From: Nageia nagi
Lineage: Eukaryota; Pinophyta
Length of the DNA: 64,000 nucleotides
Assembly: GCA_050084985.1 (NCBI GenBank)
Contig: JBITNC010000001.1
Coordinates: 41,726,001 to 41,790,000, forward strand
Direction: 5' to 3'
Below are positions 10,640 to 20,695 of this stretch, piece after piece. Under the pieces are notes generated by a model. The model ran no database searches and had not been told where the DNA came from. It saw only the letters and a program-made list of their open reading frames with translations. The first letter of the stretch is position 1; every line of letters starts with the position of its first letter. A program made the position numbers and the translations under genes.

Positions 10640-11090
10640 ACACATTCGCATGTACTTTTTCACAACATGACTTGTTTGGGGAGCCATGAGGGGAGGATAG
10701 GGCAGACTGGAGCCCTTTTAGTCCGAAGAGCCAAGTGGTGGTAAGTCCGTCTTAATTTCCCCTAAGACCTCTGTTGGATTGGACATAACTCTATTAGGTG
10801 GACAGGCATGTGTGTAGTGATACCACATGTCCGCATGTCCATTCAGGGATTATCCTGATAACCTAGGAGGAAAACTGAAAACCTTAAACAAGATAATTAA
10901 AATGGTCGGTCCAAGATACATCAGATCCTTGGAAAATAGTTGGTACTTCTCCTTGAGAGAGTATATTACTGACCAAGGTGAACTAGTTGAGGATTGGTAG
11001 TACCTGGGCTCCACCTTGTGGGCATCCAGGTGAAGGCCTAATTCTATACAAGAAAATAACCTCAACTTTATCCTTCTACGGATCTTGGTT
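10640..11090 (+). other. conserved leader block shared by copia-1 and copia-2
   Basis: This block aligns with 55340-55795 of copia-2, including a 39-nt identical run (10838-10876 versus 55557-55595). That run ends in GATAACCTAGGAGGAAAACT, in otherwise diverged leaders. The upstream part, GTGTGTAGTGATAC flanked by CATGTG/CACATG in copia-1, can form a stem-loop. Position and conservation suggest an RNA signal such as packaging or translation control. Function is inference. Confidence 0.6.
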
Positions 11091-11196
11091 TATAAGTTTG
11101 CACATGTGGGACATGTTTACTTATCAATGTTTTATTCATATAGATGGTAAATTGTAAAAATTTTCATTCTTATTGCATATTTACTTTTGTGTAGCA

Positions 11197-12159
11197 ATGG
11201 TTGAAACCTTCATACCCAAGCATATACTCAACAGTTCCAACTTCAGCATATGGGAACCTCGTATGAAAGCTGAGTTACAAGTAAGGAAGCTATGGTAGAC
11301 AGTTAATGAAGACTTGGTCGCTCTTACAGATGAGAAGGCTCTTGAAATCTACAACTCAAAGAATGAGTTAGCAACTTCAATGATTTATCGTGCAGTTTCA
11401 GATGACATACTTCTCATGATCTCTTCTTCAACATCAGCAAAGGAAGCTTGGGATAGACTGAAGAAAATTTACCTTGGGTCAAAATTTTCAAGGAGGTTCA
11501 CTATTTTACAAAAGTTGTTGCAATATCATCAAGGTGAAGATGAAAGTGCTTCCATTTACTTGAACAAAATCATTGACCTCAGGACACAACTGGTTGGTTG
11601 TGGGTGCAACTGGATCAATGATGAGTTCATGGTCTTCATCATTCTTCAAAGCCTTTCTACAAAATTCAGTAACTTTGTCACGGTTATGGAAACTAGGCTC
11701 GATGATGAAGAAGATGTCATCTCTCTTTATAACCTTTCTAGACTCCTTCTGAAGCATGAGAAAACTTTGAATAAGAAAATGTTGAACTTTTCTCCAAAGG
11801 ACAATAACACTGCTCTAGGAGCAACCAAAACTCCTTTCAAGAAGAAGTTCAAACATTATAAATTCAAAGATAACAAATCCTCATATACCTTTAGAAAGTA
11901 TGAGAAAAAGGGCAACAATAATGGCAACTTCATGCAAAGGAATGACAAAGCTGGATCAAGCAATCCAACACCTCAGGAAAAGTTTGATGGAAATTGTAAC
12001 TTTTGTGGCATCTTTGGGCACAAAGAGTATGATTGTCGTAAAAAGAAATTTGCTCAAAAAGGCAAGGGAAATGCAAATATGAGAAATTTCAATAATAAAA
12101 AGAAGAACAAGCATGCTGCTACTATTGCCTACTACTCAATGACAAACTATTTCAAATGA
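11197..12159 (+). pseudogene. gag: copia-1 gag (capsid/nucleocapsid), one in-frame TAG
   Basis: Starts at ATG 11197 (MVETFIPKHIL...), the usual copia gag opening NFSIWEPRMKAEL-. It runs in frame 1 to a TGA at 12157-12159, giving 320 codons. A TAG at 11296, where Gln is expected, is the only break. The UBN2-type gag core is visible (KEAWDRLKKIY, FTILQKLLQY, LNKIIDLRTQL). A CCHC zinc knuckle, CNFCGIFGHKEYDC, lies near residue 270, followed by a Lys/Asn-rich tail. Gag forms the virus-like particle and binds genomic RNA. Pol follows in the +1 frame, overlapping the end of gag by up to 17 nt. Confidence 0.9.
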
Positions 12160-15112
12160 TTGGATTGTTGATTCAGGATGCACTAATCACATGTGTTATG
12201 AAAAGGATAAGTTTGAAAACTTTCATAAGTACAAGAAGGATGTAGTTGTGATAGGTGATAATTCAGTCCTTGATGTTCAAGGAATAGGGAGTGTGAAGAT
12301 TCATGGAAAGATTCTTGATAATGTCTTTTATGTGCCTAAATTAAGGATGAATCTTATCTCTGTAATTCAGATTACAAGGAAAGGATACTCATTTGAGTTT
12401 ACCTCACACTCCTGGTGTGTTAAGAAAGGACTTGCCACCTTGATGAAAGGATCAGTAAAGGATGACCTTTATATTGTGGATCAAGTTCCTTCAAAGATGT
12501 GTCTTGCTGCAAATGTTTGTTCAAAGGGTAATCTTTGGCATCAACGATTAGGGCACCTTAACCACAAGAGTATTCAAGATATGAAAACTCAAGAACTTGT
12601 GGAAGGTTTACCTAATATTTCACCCACAATTGGTCTTTGTGAAAGATGCATTATAGGAAAGATAAATTGGCAAAAGTTTGAAAAAGATAAGGCAACTCGG
12701 GCTACTCGTCCTCTTCAACTTGTGCATTCAGATTTGATGGGTCCATTTCAAACTAAGTCTCTAGGGGGAGCTTCTTATGTTCTAATCTTCATTGATGACT
12801 TCAGTAGGATGACATTTGGTTATCTACTTGAGCACAAGGATCAAACTTTTGACAGGTTTAAAGACTTCAAGGCTCTTATTGAAAATCAAACTGATTTTAA
12901 GATCAAGATGCTGAGATCTGATAATGGGGGTGAGTATAATAGCAATGAGTTTAACGACTATTGTGTTAAACATGGGATCAAGCGATAATTCATAATCCCT
13001 TACACCCCTCAACAAAATGGAGTTGCTGAAAGGAAGAATCGCACCATTATGGAAATGGCAAGATGCATGTTGGGTAACCTTCCTAGTTTCTTATGGGGAG
13101 AAGCTGTTCACACTACTATTCACACCCTAAATAGGTGTCCTACTAAAGCAGTTGAAGGTAAAACTCTGTATGAAGCATGGATAGGAAAGAAACCTAACAT
13201 CTCACACTTTAGGGTCTTCAGCTGTGATGCATTTGCCTTCACTATCTCAGAGAAAAGAAAGAAGCTAGATAAAAGATTAGAAAAATGCATCTTTGTGGGG
13301 TATGATAATCAGCATAGAGGTTACAGGCTCTACTCCTTATCCCATAAAATAGTCTTTGTTTCTAGGGATGTCAAGTTCAATGAACTTCCTGAGGATACGA
13401 CTTCTCATGCTGAGGTGTCTGATTCAGATGATTCTTCACCTGCACCTAACTAGTTGGATGATCATGTAAGGAAGTCACCACAAGAGCAAAATTATCCAGC
13501 TCAGAGAATTACAAGAAGTATGACCTTGAATAAATCTTTATTTGCCAAAATTGATAATACGAATGAGCCATAAACCTTCAAAGAAGCTTCCAAGCAAGAG
13601 TGTTGGATGGAAGCTATGAAAGTTGAGTATGAGGCGCTCATGAAAAATGAAACTTGGGATTTGGTTCCTTATCCCAATGAGAAAAATGTGATTGGAAATA
13701 AATGGATATACAAGGTCAAGTACAATTATGATGGAGAAATTGAAAAATACAAAGTAAGGTTAGTGGACAAAGGATTCGCTCAGAAATATGGTATTGATTA
13801 TGAGGAAACCTTTGCTCCTGTGGCCAAGATGCCTACTGTCAGGATAATCCTTGCTCTTTCTGCAGCTCAAGGATGGAAAGTTTTCCAACTTGATGTCAAG
13901 AGTGCATTTCTCAATGGTGACTTGGATGTAGAAATCTACATGAATAAACCAAAAGGATTTATTCCAAAAGGTAAAGAATCTTTTGTGTGCAAGCTAAAGA
14001 AGTATTTGTATGGACTTAAGTAAGCACCTAGAGCATGGTACAAGAAAATTTCAAGATTCTTTGTAGATATTGGCTTTTCCAAGTGCTTCTCTAACTCAGA
14101 TCTCTATGTACTCAATCAAGGAAAATACGTGGTCTTAATTCTCCTTTATGTGGATGATCTTCTCATAACTAGCAATATTATTGAAATCATCCAAGAGTGC
14201 AAATCCAAACTGAAGGCAACATTTGAAATGACTGATCTAGGTCTATTGCATTACTATCTTGGGATGCAAGTATACCAACACAAAGATTGTACTTATCTTA
14301 TTCAATCTAAGTATATATCAGACATCTTGCAAAAGTTTGGAATGGAGGAGTGTAGATATGCTGCAATACTTATTTCTCCTGGAATCGTTGTATCTCTCAG
14401 CTCAGATTCTCAGTTGGTTGATGCTACAACTTATAGGCAATTGATTGGTAGTCTTCTGTATCTGACTATCTCTCAACCTGATATTGCCTTTGCAGTGAAT
14501 CTGATGGCACGATTCATGCAAAAACCATATGTTGAACACCTTAATGCTGTTAAGCAAATCTTGAGGTATGTGGCAAGGACAAAGGATCTTGCTCTTAAGT
14601 ATTCCAAAGTGCCCTCAATTATTCTCTCAAGGTTCTCAGATTCTAATTATGGGGGAGATAGAGATGACAAAAAATCAACCTTTGCATATGTGTTCAGCAT
14701 TGGTTCAGGTGCTATCTCTTGGGCTTCCAAGAAGCAACCTACTGTGACTCTTTCTACCATCGAAGCTGAATATCGAGCCATATCTATTGTCGCCCAAGAA
14801 GTTATTTGGATGAGGTATCTTTTGAACAAAATTGGGTATAAGCAAAATGGCCCATCTCTTATTTCTTCAGATAATCAATCAGCTATCTCTTTGGCTAAGA
14901 ATCTTGTGTTCCATCAAAGAACCAAACATGCGGAAATCTAATCCCATTTTATCAGGGAGAAGGTTCTAGATGACATCATACACTTGGAGTATTGTCCATC
15001 TACTGAAAAATCTACTAATTTATTCACCAAGCCCCTTCCTGAAGCTCAGTTCAGCAACCTTAAGGATTCTCTCGGGTTGGTGAAGTTGCCCTCAAGGGGG
15101 AGTGAAGTTTGA
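12143..15112 (+). pseudogene. pol: copia-1 pol (PR-INT-RT-RNase H), +1 to gag, five in-frame TAA/TAG
   Basis: Frame 2 is continuous to TGA 15110 apart from stops at 12986, 13451, 13571, 14021 and 14939, all where Gln fits. Protease: WIVDSGCTNHM (12161), Asp-Ser-Gly active site. Integrase: the HHCC finger in HQRLGHLNH...CERCIIGK (12538-12660), catalytic Asp in HSDLMGPF and RSDNGGEY, and Glu in NGVAERKNRT. Reverse transcriptase: WIYKVKYNYDG, FQLDVKSAFLNGDL, and catalytic YVDDLL near 14150. RNase H: SDSNYGGD, STIEAEY, SSDNQSAISLAKN; C-terminus KLPSRGSEV. It would process the polyprotein, copy the RNA and integrate the cDNA in the nucleus. The absence of indels over 2.97 kb, with only Gln-to-stop changes, points to recent C-to-T decay. 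Confidence 0.92.
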
Positions 15113-15187
15113 ACTTTTGTTAGTGATGACAACTTTACCTCTAAGAGGCTCTTTTGTTGTTGTTATATAGTTTGTGTTGATTATGAT

Positions 15188-15592
15188 ATACCTTCGTGGT
15201 AAGTTTACTCTGCGTGACAAACTTGTACATTTTTATACCTCCATGGTAAGTTTGCTCTGCATGATAAACTTGTTGTACATTTTTATACCTTCGTGGTAAG
15301 TTTGCTCTGCGTTACAAACTTGTTGTACATTTTATACCTCTGTGGTAAGTTTGCTCTGCGTGATAAACTTATTGTACATTTTATACCTCTATGATAAGTT
15401 TGCTCTACGTGATAAACTTGTACATTTTTATACCTTCGTGGTAAGTTTGCTCTACGTGAGAAACTTGTACAATTTTTTGAGCATATAATTAATATACCTC
15501 TGTGGTAAGTTCGCTCTATGTGAGGAACTTGTTGTACATTTTATACCTCCATGGTAAGTTTGCTCTATGTGAGAAACTTGTTGTACAATTTT
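15188..15592 (+). repeat. array of eight ~49-bp units in the copia-1 3' UTR, each with an inverted repeat
   Basis: Units start ATACCT at 15188, 15235, 15285, 15334, 15383, 15430, 15494 and 15543. The sixth unit has an insertion. Most units contain AAGTTTGCTCTGCGTGAxAAACTT, whose ends AAGTTT/AAACTT are complementary, so transcripts can fold into a row of small hairpins. The array sits between the pol stop and the PPT. Confidence 0.85.
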
Positions 15593-15636
15593 TATGCTCT
15601 ATTAATAATCAACACATGTCTATATACAACAGGTGA

Positions 15637-15675
15637 CTATAAGTGATGGCTTGTCATCTCCGTGATGACTTATAG
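15637..15675 (+). other. inverted repeat in the copia-1 3' UTR
   Basis: CTATAAGT (15637-15644) pairs perfectly with ACTTATAG (15668-15675). The adjacent GATG/GATGAC bases give partial extension. It is downstream of the hairpin array; its role is unknown. Confidence 0.5.
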
Positions 15676-16052
15676 TACACCATTGATCAATTATTTATAA
15701 TATGGCATTATTTGATTTTCTTATTTGAATATATGATGCATCTAACTGATTTTGTTCATGAGTTGCTTGTAGCATGTAGGATCTTCTTCAGAAATGCAGA
15801 TTACTCACCTTGTGTAAGCAAGCTTATGGAGACTCACATGTCAGCTTAAAGTTGATCGACTACTATGTACAGTGAAACCAGTTGTGGTTAATGATTGTAT
15901 TGTAAACCATTTTGTCAAATGGTAATGTAGTGAGTCTCATACTAGTTCTCAAAAAGATTCTCAAATATGTAAATGTTCTCATCTCCGCTTGTATCTCTAT
16001 GGAGGAGAACTCTCTCTTACTCTCTCTCTTCTACGCTCTATCCCAATATTGC

Positions 16053-16064
16053 ATTAAGGGGGAG
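16053..16064 (+). other. polypurine tract of copia-1
   Basis: ATTAAGGGGGAG directly precedes TGTTAG of the 3' LTR. Confidence 0.9.
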
Positions 16065-16543
16065 TGTTAGAATTTGTAATGAAATATTATGAATATATAA
16101 ACTCCTTGTAAATTCAATTAATCACTTAAAAGATATGTAGATACCTTAAGGGATTAATTGAATTCTTTATTATGTGTGGACTTTGACCTTACCATGGAGT
16201 TAGTTGGTAGGTTAAAGTTAGGTCATACATTTATTGTAACCCTAACCTTACCCTTGGGTTAAAGGGAGGTTAGGGAGGTTCTCTCAAGCTATAAATAGAG
16301 GGCCTCTCCTCTTGTAACATAACTAAGTTTTTGGAGTAAGATTACTCTACTAGTTTGTGTAGGAGAGAAAGAGAATTGTAGTAAGAGGTGCATAGATTGA
16401 GAATTGAGAACTAGTTGTGGATGTACTCCCAAGGAGGGAGGAACCACATTATATTTGTGTTATCTTGTGTGAATGGTGTTATGTTGAATGATTGAGTTTC
16501 CTAGTCTTGGACCTTGAGAATTAGAGTAGGTCTAATTCCTTCA
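16065..16543 (+). repeat. 3' LTR of copia-1 (479 bp)
   Basis: Same ends and length as 7510-7988. Differences seen by eye include GCG/ATG near the start, C/A, G/A, G/T, A/C, A/G, C/G and T/G, about nine in all. It is followed by the target duplication ATTAG at 16544-16548. Confidence 0.93.
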
Positions 16544-16548
16544 ATTAG
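16544..16548 (+). other. target site duplication, right copy (ATTAG)
   Basis: Identical to 7505-7509. Confidence 0.92.
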
Positions 16549-17771
16549 GCATACCTTCAGGGGATGCCAATCTTTAGACTAGTATTACATGAGTAAGGAC
16601 TAAATAATGATTGGTAAATTCCACTAGGACATTCTCTACGATCCCATGGAAAACACTATGATTGAGCATCTTGAACCTCAGGTAATTAAAGATGGTATAT
16701 TCTATAACATAAGACTATGCCTATAGTTTTAAAATAATAATGATTTGGTGGTAAGAATAACCTGCCCTCTTAAATTCTAAGGTGGATAATGAATACTACC
16801 CATGCCTTGAAAGTAAAAGGTGTCAAGTACTAGCCACCCCCTTAAAGTATAAGGTGGTGGGGACTACTCCCCCTTAAACTATAAGGTTGCAGGTATTACC
16901 CATCCCTTTAAAGTATATGACAAAGAGTACAGACCATCACCTTAAATACCATGAGATGGTTTAACAAGCTTAGACAACAATAAATTTGAATTTACCCTAG
17001 CGAGTCTAACCTACCACTATAGAGTCGAGGCTTTTAGCGATATCTTCAATAATGTGATCATTAAGCTACCACTAAAGGTATTTGGTGGGGGTTTTAAGCT
17101 TCCATCAAAGGTCCTTTTTGGTCTAGTGGTATAGACATACACATCTACTCCTAACAAGCAATAGTGGAACTCACCTCATTATGCTTCTTCAATTGATCAT
17201 AGATAGGGATACACTCATCCATCCATGATTTACTTTTGTAATTGGATAGGATCACACATGTTATCCATGGAACCAAGGATAGGGATAAACACATCCATCC
17301 TAGGTCATTCAATAAATATGGATAGGGATAAATATATCTATCCAACATTGAAATCATTATCAAGGATACACATATTTATTCATAATCATTCTGATTGGGG
17401 ACACACACATCTAATCATAATCACCAACTATCATGATTAGGGACATACACATTTAATCACAACATTATGTTGTGAATGGTACAAATACATATGTTCACCT
17501 TAAAGGGTGTACAAGTCTTCATTTACCTATACAACTTTTAAGCTTGTCTTTTTGCCATGATAATCCTTATGGTAATCTCCTCATCTTGTCAAACTGCATG
17601 GATCATCAATCGCTACAATTGTCAAGTGTAATAGAGCAAATTACTACATACAAGATTAACTCTATCGAGTGTAGGTAAAATCTCATTTTCTCTAATTTTC
17701 TATGATAACTTGAAGCATCTTCATAATCAAGTGCACATTATGTGAGCAAATAATATATCCTCCTTATGTTC
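16549..17771. other. non-coding stretch with degenerate short repeats
   Basis: No gene is supported. 16740-16960 repeats CCCTTAAAGTATAAGGTGG-like segments about five times. 17150-17470 repeats GGATAGGGATAAACACATC/GGGACACACACATCTAATC-like segments about seven times. These are old tandem arrays of unknown origin. Confidence 0.6.
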
Positions 17772-17848
17772 GAGGGTCTAGTCTAGTGGTTAAACCTCTC
17801 ATTACGGGAGGCAAGGTCACGAGTTCAAATCAAATAAGCCTAGTGGGA
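17772..17848 (+). repeat. tRNA-derived sequence (SINE head or pseudo-tRNA), cut by the gap
   Basis: Has an A-box, TAGTCTAGTGG (17779-17789), and a B-box-like GAGTTCAAATC (17821-17831). The 42-base spacing is that of tRNA genes. Between them CCTCT/GGAGG forms an anticodon-like stem with a 7-nt loop CATTACG. Position 33 is A rather than T, so it is not a functional tRNA. The 3' part runs into the assembly gap. Confidence 0.5.
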
Positions 17849-17948
17849 NNNNNNNNNNNNNNNNNNNNNNNNNNNNNNNNNNNNNNNNNNNNNNNNNNNN
17901 NNNNNNNNNNNNNNNNNNNNNNNNNNNNNNNNNNNNNNNNNNNNNNNN
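17849..17948. other. assembly gap (100 N)
   Basis: Exactly 100 undetermined bases, a conventional placeholder. The true gap size, and whether the two flanks are adjacent, are unknown. Confidence 0.97.
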
Positions 17949-18245
17949 ATCCTTGGCGCAAGGCATATAACTTTGTAATAGTGCTTTGCTCCTTGATGTT
18001 ATGTTTATAGTAATTCATGAATATTTTTACCAATGATTTGAATGAATTAATAGATCCCATTGGAAAATTATAGAACCATTGGCAAGTGTTACCTTTTAAA
18101 CTCCTTGAGAAGAATTTGACCATCAATTTATCCTTGGATCCCAAGTTTAATAAGCACTCCTCCTGAAAGCTTATAAGATGTTATTTTGGGTCTTGATCAC
18201 CACTAAACATGTCAAACTTGGGGTTCTTGAGGTTGAATGGTAGGG
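17949..18245 (-). pseudogene. Ty3/gypsy gag fragment
   Basis: On the minus strand the frame reads KNPKFDMFSGDQDP, then FSRSLKGNTCQWFYNFP and a GSINSFKSLV tail, ending in ITKLYALRQ at the gap. This is the Retrotrans_gag capsid core seen in plant gypsy elements (SLKG.A..WFYNLP.GSI.SF). One TAA where Gln is expected breaks it near 18205. No protease or RT is seen on either side, and the downstream part would lie in or beyond the gap. It lies outside Tat-A and seems to be a separate scrap. Confidence 0.7.
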
Positions 18246-19888
18246 TAAAATTATTAATATGTGCTAACAAGGGTGTCACAAATACATAATCATAGTCTTC
18301 CTACTTTTGTTGAGATCTATGATCATTTTAAATCTTTAACACTCTTACAGCTAGGGAAGCATAAAAGAAAGTTTGATTATTATTGGTATACAATTGTGAT
18401 GTTATTTCATCTTTAACAACATATTTGATAGATTATGCAATCATTGGCGTCAAAAGTTGACACAATTATATGATCTAATTTTCATTCATTATAACAGTGT
18501 CAACACTTTACAAATAGGAAAAGCACAATGTTGGTGGAGGTATATATGTAATATAATTATGCTAGATCTTAGCTACCAAGGCAAAAATTATTTTGAAATA
18601 CTAGTTTTACCAAAATTTAGAAGAAAAATAATGTTCATTTTGTTAGTTCTTGTTATCCAGCACTAGGTGGATGCTTTGGTAAAAGGATAGAAAAAAAAAT
18701 ACCTATCATACATAAGTAATAAAATAAAGTACTATTTATAAATGCTTCAAAACCCTTACACCTCAACCACTCAAAGCACCTATGAGCAATTCCAAGGATC
18801 TTGATACATTTTCATCTAATTTTCCTATGTGACTATTGAAAATATTGATAAAGATAGAGTTTAGATTATGTCCTTTGAAGTTCAATGTTGTAATAAGCTA
18901 TCTAGACCTGAAAGGAGAGACAATATGTTATGGGAGGCTTCAAATCACAAGTCCTTGGGACCTTGTGATCATCTAAGTGGGGTGAAACCCCAACTCAACA
19001 AGGATATAGACCTTCTTTTTCCTCAATCAAAATATACTAGAAATTATTGATATGCCTATTTTGCAAGTATGATACTCAAGCTTAAACTATAGAAAAAGCC
19101 TAGTTGAGCAAACTTGATAAAGCTATATTAAAATATTGACAATGTATGATAAATAATGGTCAAGATCTATGTATGTGTAGAGAATTTTCTAAGATTATAA
19201 AATGATGCAAATGATACTGGATTCAAGACAAACAAAGATGGATCTAAAGACACAAAGACTAATTACACAATAAAGATTCCTCACACCCTAAGGTTTATAC
19301 CTTAAAGTTCAAACCCTAGGTATGAAAATTAGCCTATGTATGCCTATATGTAAAACAATGATGAATATACAATAAAAGAGAGGATACAAGTATTTAATAT
19401 ATATTTATTTATGTTTTGAAACCTATAATAAATCATGAAATTTAAGATAAATAATATGAGATATTCAAATAATCACAAGGTACCTCAATGCATAAAGCAT
19501 GGAGAAGAAATCCCAAGGCATGAAGATGGAGGCTCAAAACTTGATGTAAACCATTAAATATCATGTCACTTTCTCAAAATAACATTCAATCAAGTATAAT
19601 AATTACAAATTTCATAAAAACGTGTGTCTAAACATGAAAAGTGAGCTTGAATTACCTTTTATAGATATCAAATATTATCATCCAAAAAACTAGGTGACCT
19701 ATAGGATCATATAGATGATTGGAACCAAAGTGTTAGACATGAATTAAAGGCCAAAATGGTGTTGATTGAACCTTTAAAGAATGCTACATAACATGTTAGA
19801 TATATATGATAGTACATGATGGTATAAATATCATAAATGTAAGTAAAATCTTGTCAATAATGTAAAATGTGATTTTAGGGTGTTTACA
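18246..19888 (-). repeat. 3' LTR of Tat-A (lower boundary unresolved)
   Basis: On the minus strand the LTR starts TGTAAACACCCTAAAA at 19888, right after a purine-rich AAAAAGGGGCAAC tract. This is the PPT/LTR junction style of Tat/Athila-group gypsy elements. Its other end lies somewhere above 18.3 kb but no matching 5' LTR was recognised, so it cannot be placed. Inside are only AT-rich sequence and small hairpins (18946-18996). There is no gene. Confidence 0.5.
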
Positions 19889-19902
19889 GTTGCCCCTTTT
19901 TG
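19889..19902 (-). other. polypurine tract of Tat-A
   Basis: Minus-strand AAAAAGGGGCAAC, immediately before TGTAAACACCC. Confidence 0.65.
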
Positions 19903-20269
19903 TGTTGAGCTTCGAAACCTATGAGAAACTAAGTAAAAAAATATGTTAAATGATAATTTATAATTTATAAATAATATAATGATATGAAAGCATAAAATTA
20001 TTAGGATGAGGGATGATTTTTGGCACATGAAAGTTCGTATAAGATCATACCAAACATTCAAACTGAGTCTGGTTTCATTGCATGGTAGGCTATATAATAT
20101 TGAGTCAAACAACATATGAATCTAAAAAAGTATAGTTTTGGCACATGAAAAGCCATATAATATGGAATTATACCTTATGAAAATGACCTATATAAAATAT
20201 ATCAAGTGAATAATGTAGTCTATAGAAAAATAACATATAATTTTAATCTATCTAATCTAATTTAAGTGC

Positions 20270-20695
20270 AAAAAGGGAAATGATCTTTGCTTTTCCCTAA
20301 TAATCAAAGGGTAATATAAAATTAAATAATATATATTTTTCCCCAATAGTGTAAGGGTGTCTAATTATGGTTTTCCCCAATAGTCAAAGAGAATAATCAT
20401 AGGCTTGTAAACCTACCAAGCATTAGACCATAGCATGTAGGCATACGATACTTGAAAAAGTGATAAATAATCTCTATTTTTCCCCAATAGCTGAAGGGAA
20501 ATGATTGTAGGCTCATATACCTACCAATAATTGGACAATATCATGGATGATTATGATACTCATACAATAATTATAATAATCTCTTATTTTCTCCAACAAC
20601 TAAAGGGTGAAGGAACATAGGATTGCAGACCTACCAAGCACTGAACTATAGCATGTAGGCCTATGATGCTTTATAAAGAGTGATAAAGTTGAACA
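20270..20695 (+). repeat. tandem array, ~108-bp unit, three full copies plus partials
   Basis: Full units start at about 20370, 20477 and 20586. They contain TTTTCCCCAATAG, AAGGG, AGGCTTGTAAACCTACCAAGCA and CATAGCATGTAGGC. Shorter diverged partial copies precede (20285, 20336). It lies in the Tat-A 3' region. Confidence 0.75.

Larger units (their letters stand above)
8005..11196 (+). other. 3.2-kb leader of copia-1 between primer site and gag
   Basis: Mostly AT-rich and non-coding. From about 8560 to 9600 the composition changes: CpG dinucleotides are frequent and host-gene-like reading frames appear (separate entries). 9600-10640 is T/A-rich with many AAGTA/TTAAGT stretches and no gene. 10640-11090 is a block conserved in copia-2. 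Plant copia leaders are usually a few hundred bases, so this one is expanded. Confidence 0.75.
7510..16543 (+). mobile_element. copia-1: complete Ty1/copia element, 9,034 bp
   Basis: Two 479-bp LTRs (7510-7988 and 16065-16543) differ at about 9 sites and are flanked by identical 5-bp duplications. Between them, in order, are: initiator-Met primer site, a 3.2-kb leader, gag, pol (PR, INT, RT, RNase H: the copia order), a 1-kb 3' UTR with a hairpin array, and the PPT. It is larger than a typical copia element of about 5 kb because of the long leader and 3' UTR. Six TAA/TAG codons interrupt gag-pol but there is no frameshift inside either frame, so it is dead yet fairly recent. Confidence 0.95.

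Noticed and set aside
11197-15112. U-to-C RNA editing repairing the stop codons
   Set aside because: Such editing is known for organelle transcripts; these are nuclear retrotransposons, and nothing in the sequence supports editing.
17772-17848. A functional tRNA gene
   Set aside because: T33 is replaced, the acceptor stem is not visible and the 3' end is in the gap.
17786-18144. Open frames spanning the N gap
   Set aside because: They only arise by reading through undetermined bases. The gag fragment right of the gap is real but ends at the gap.
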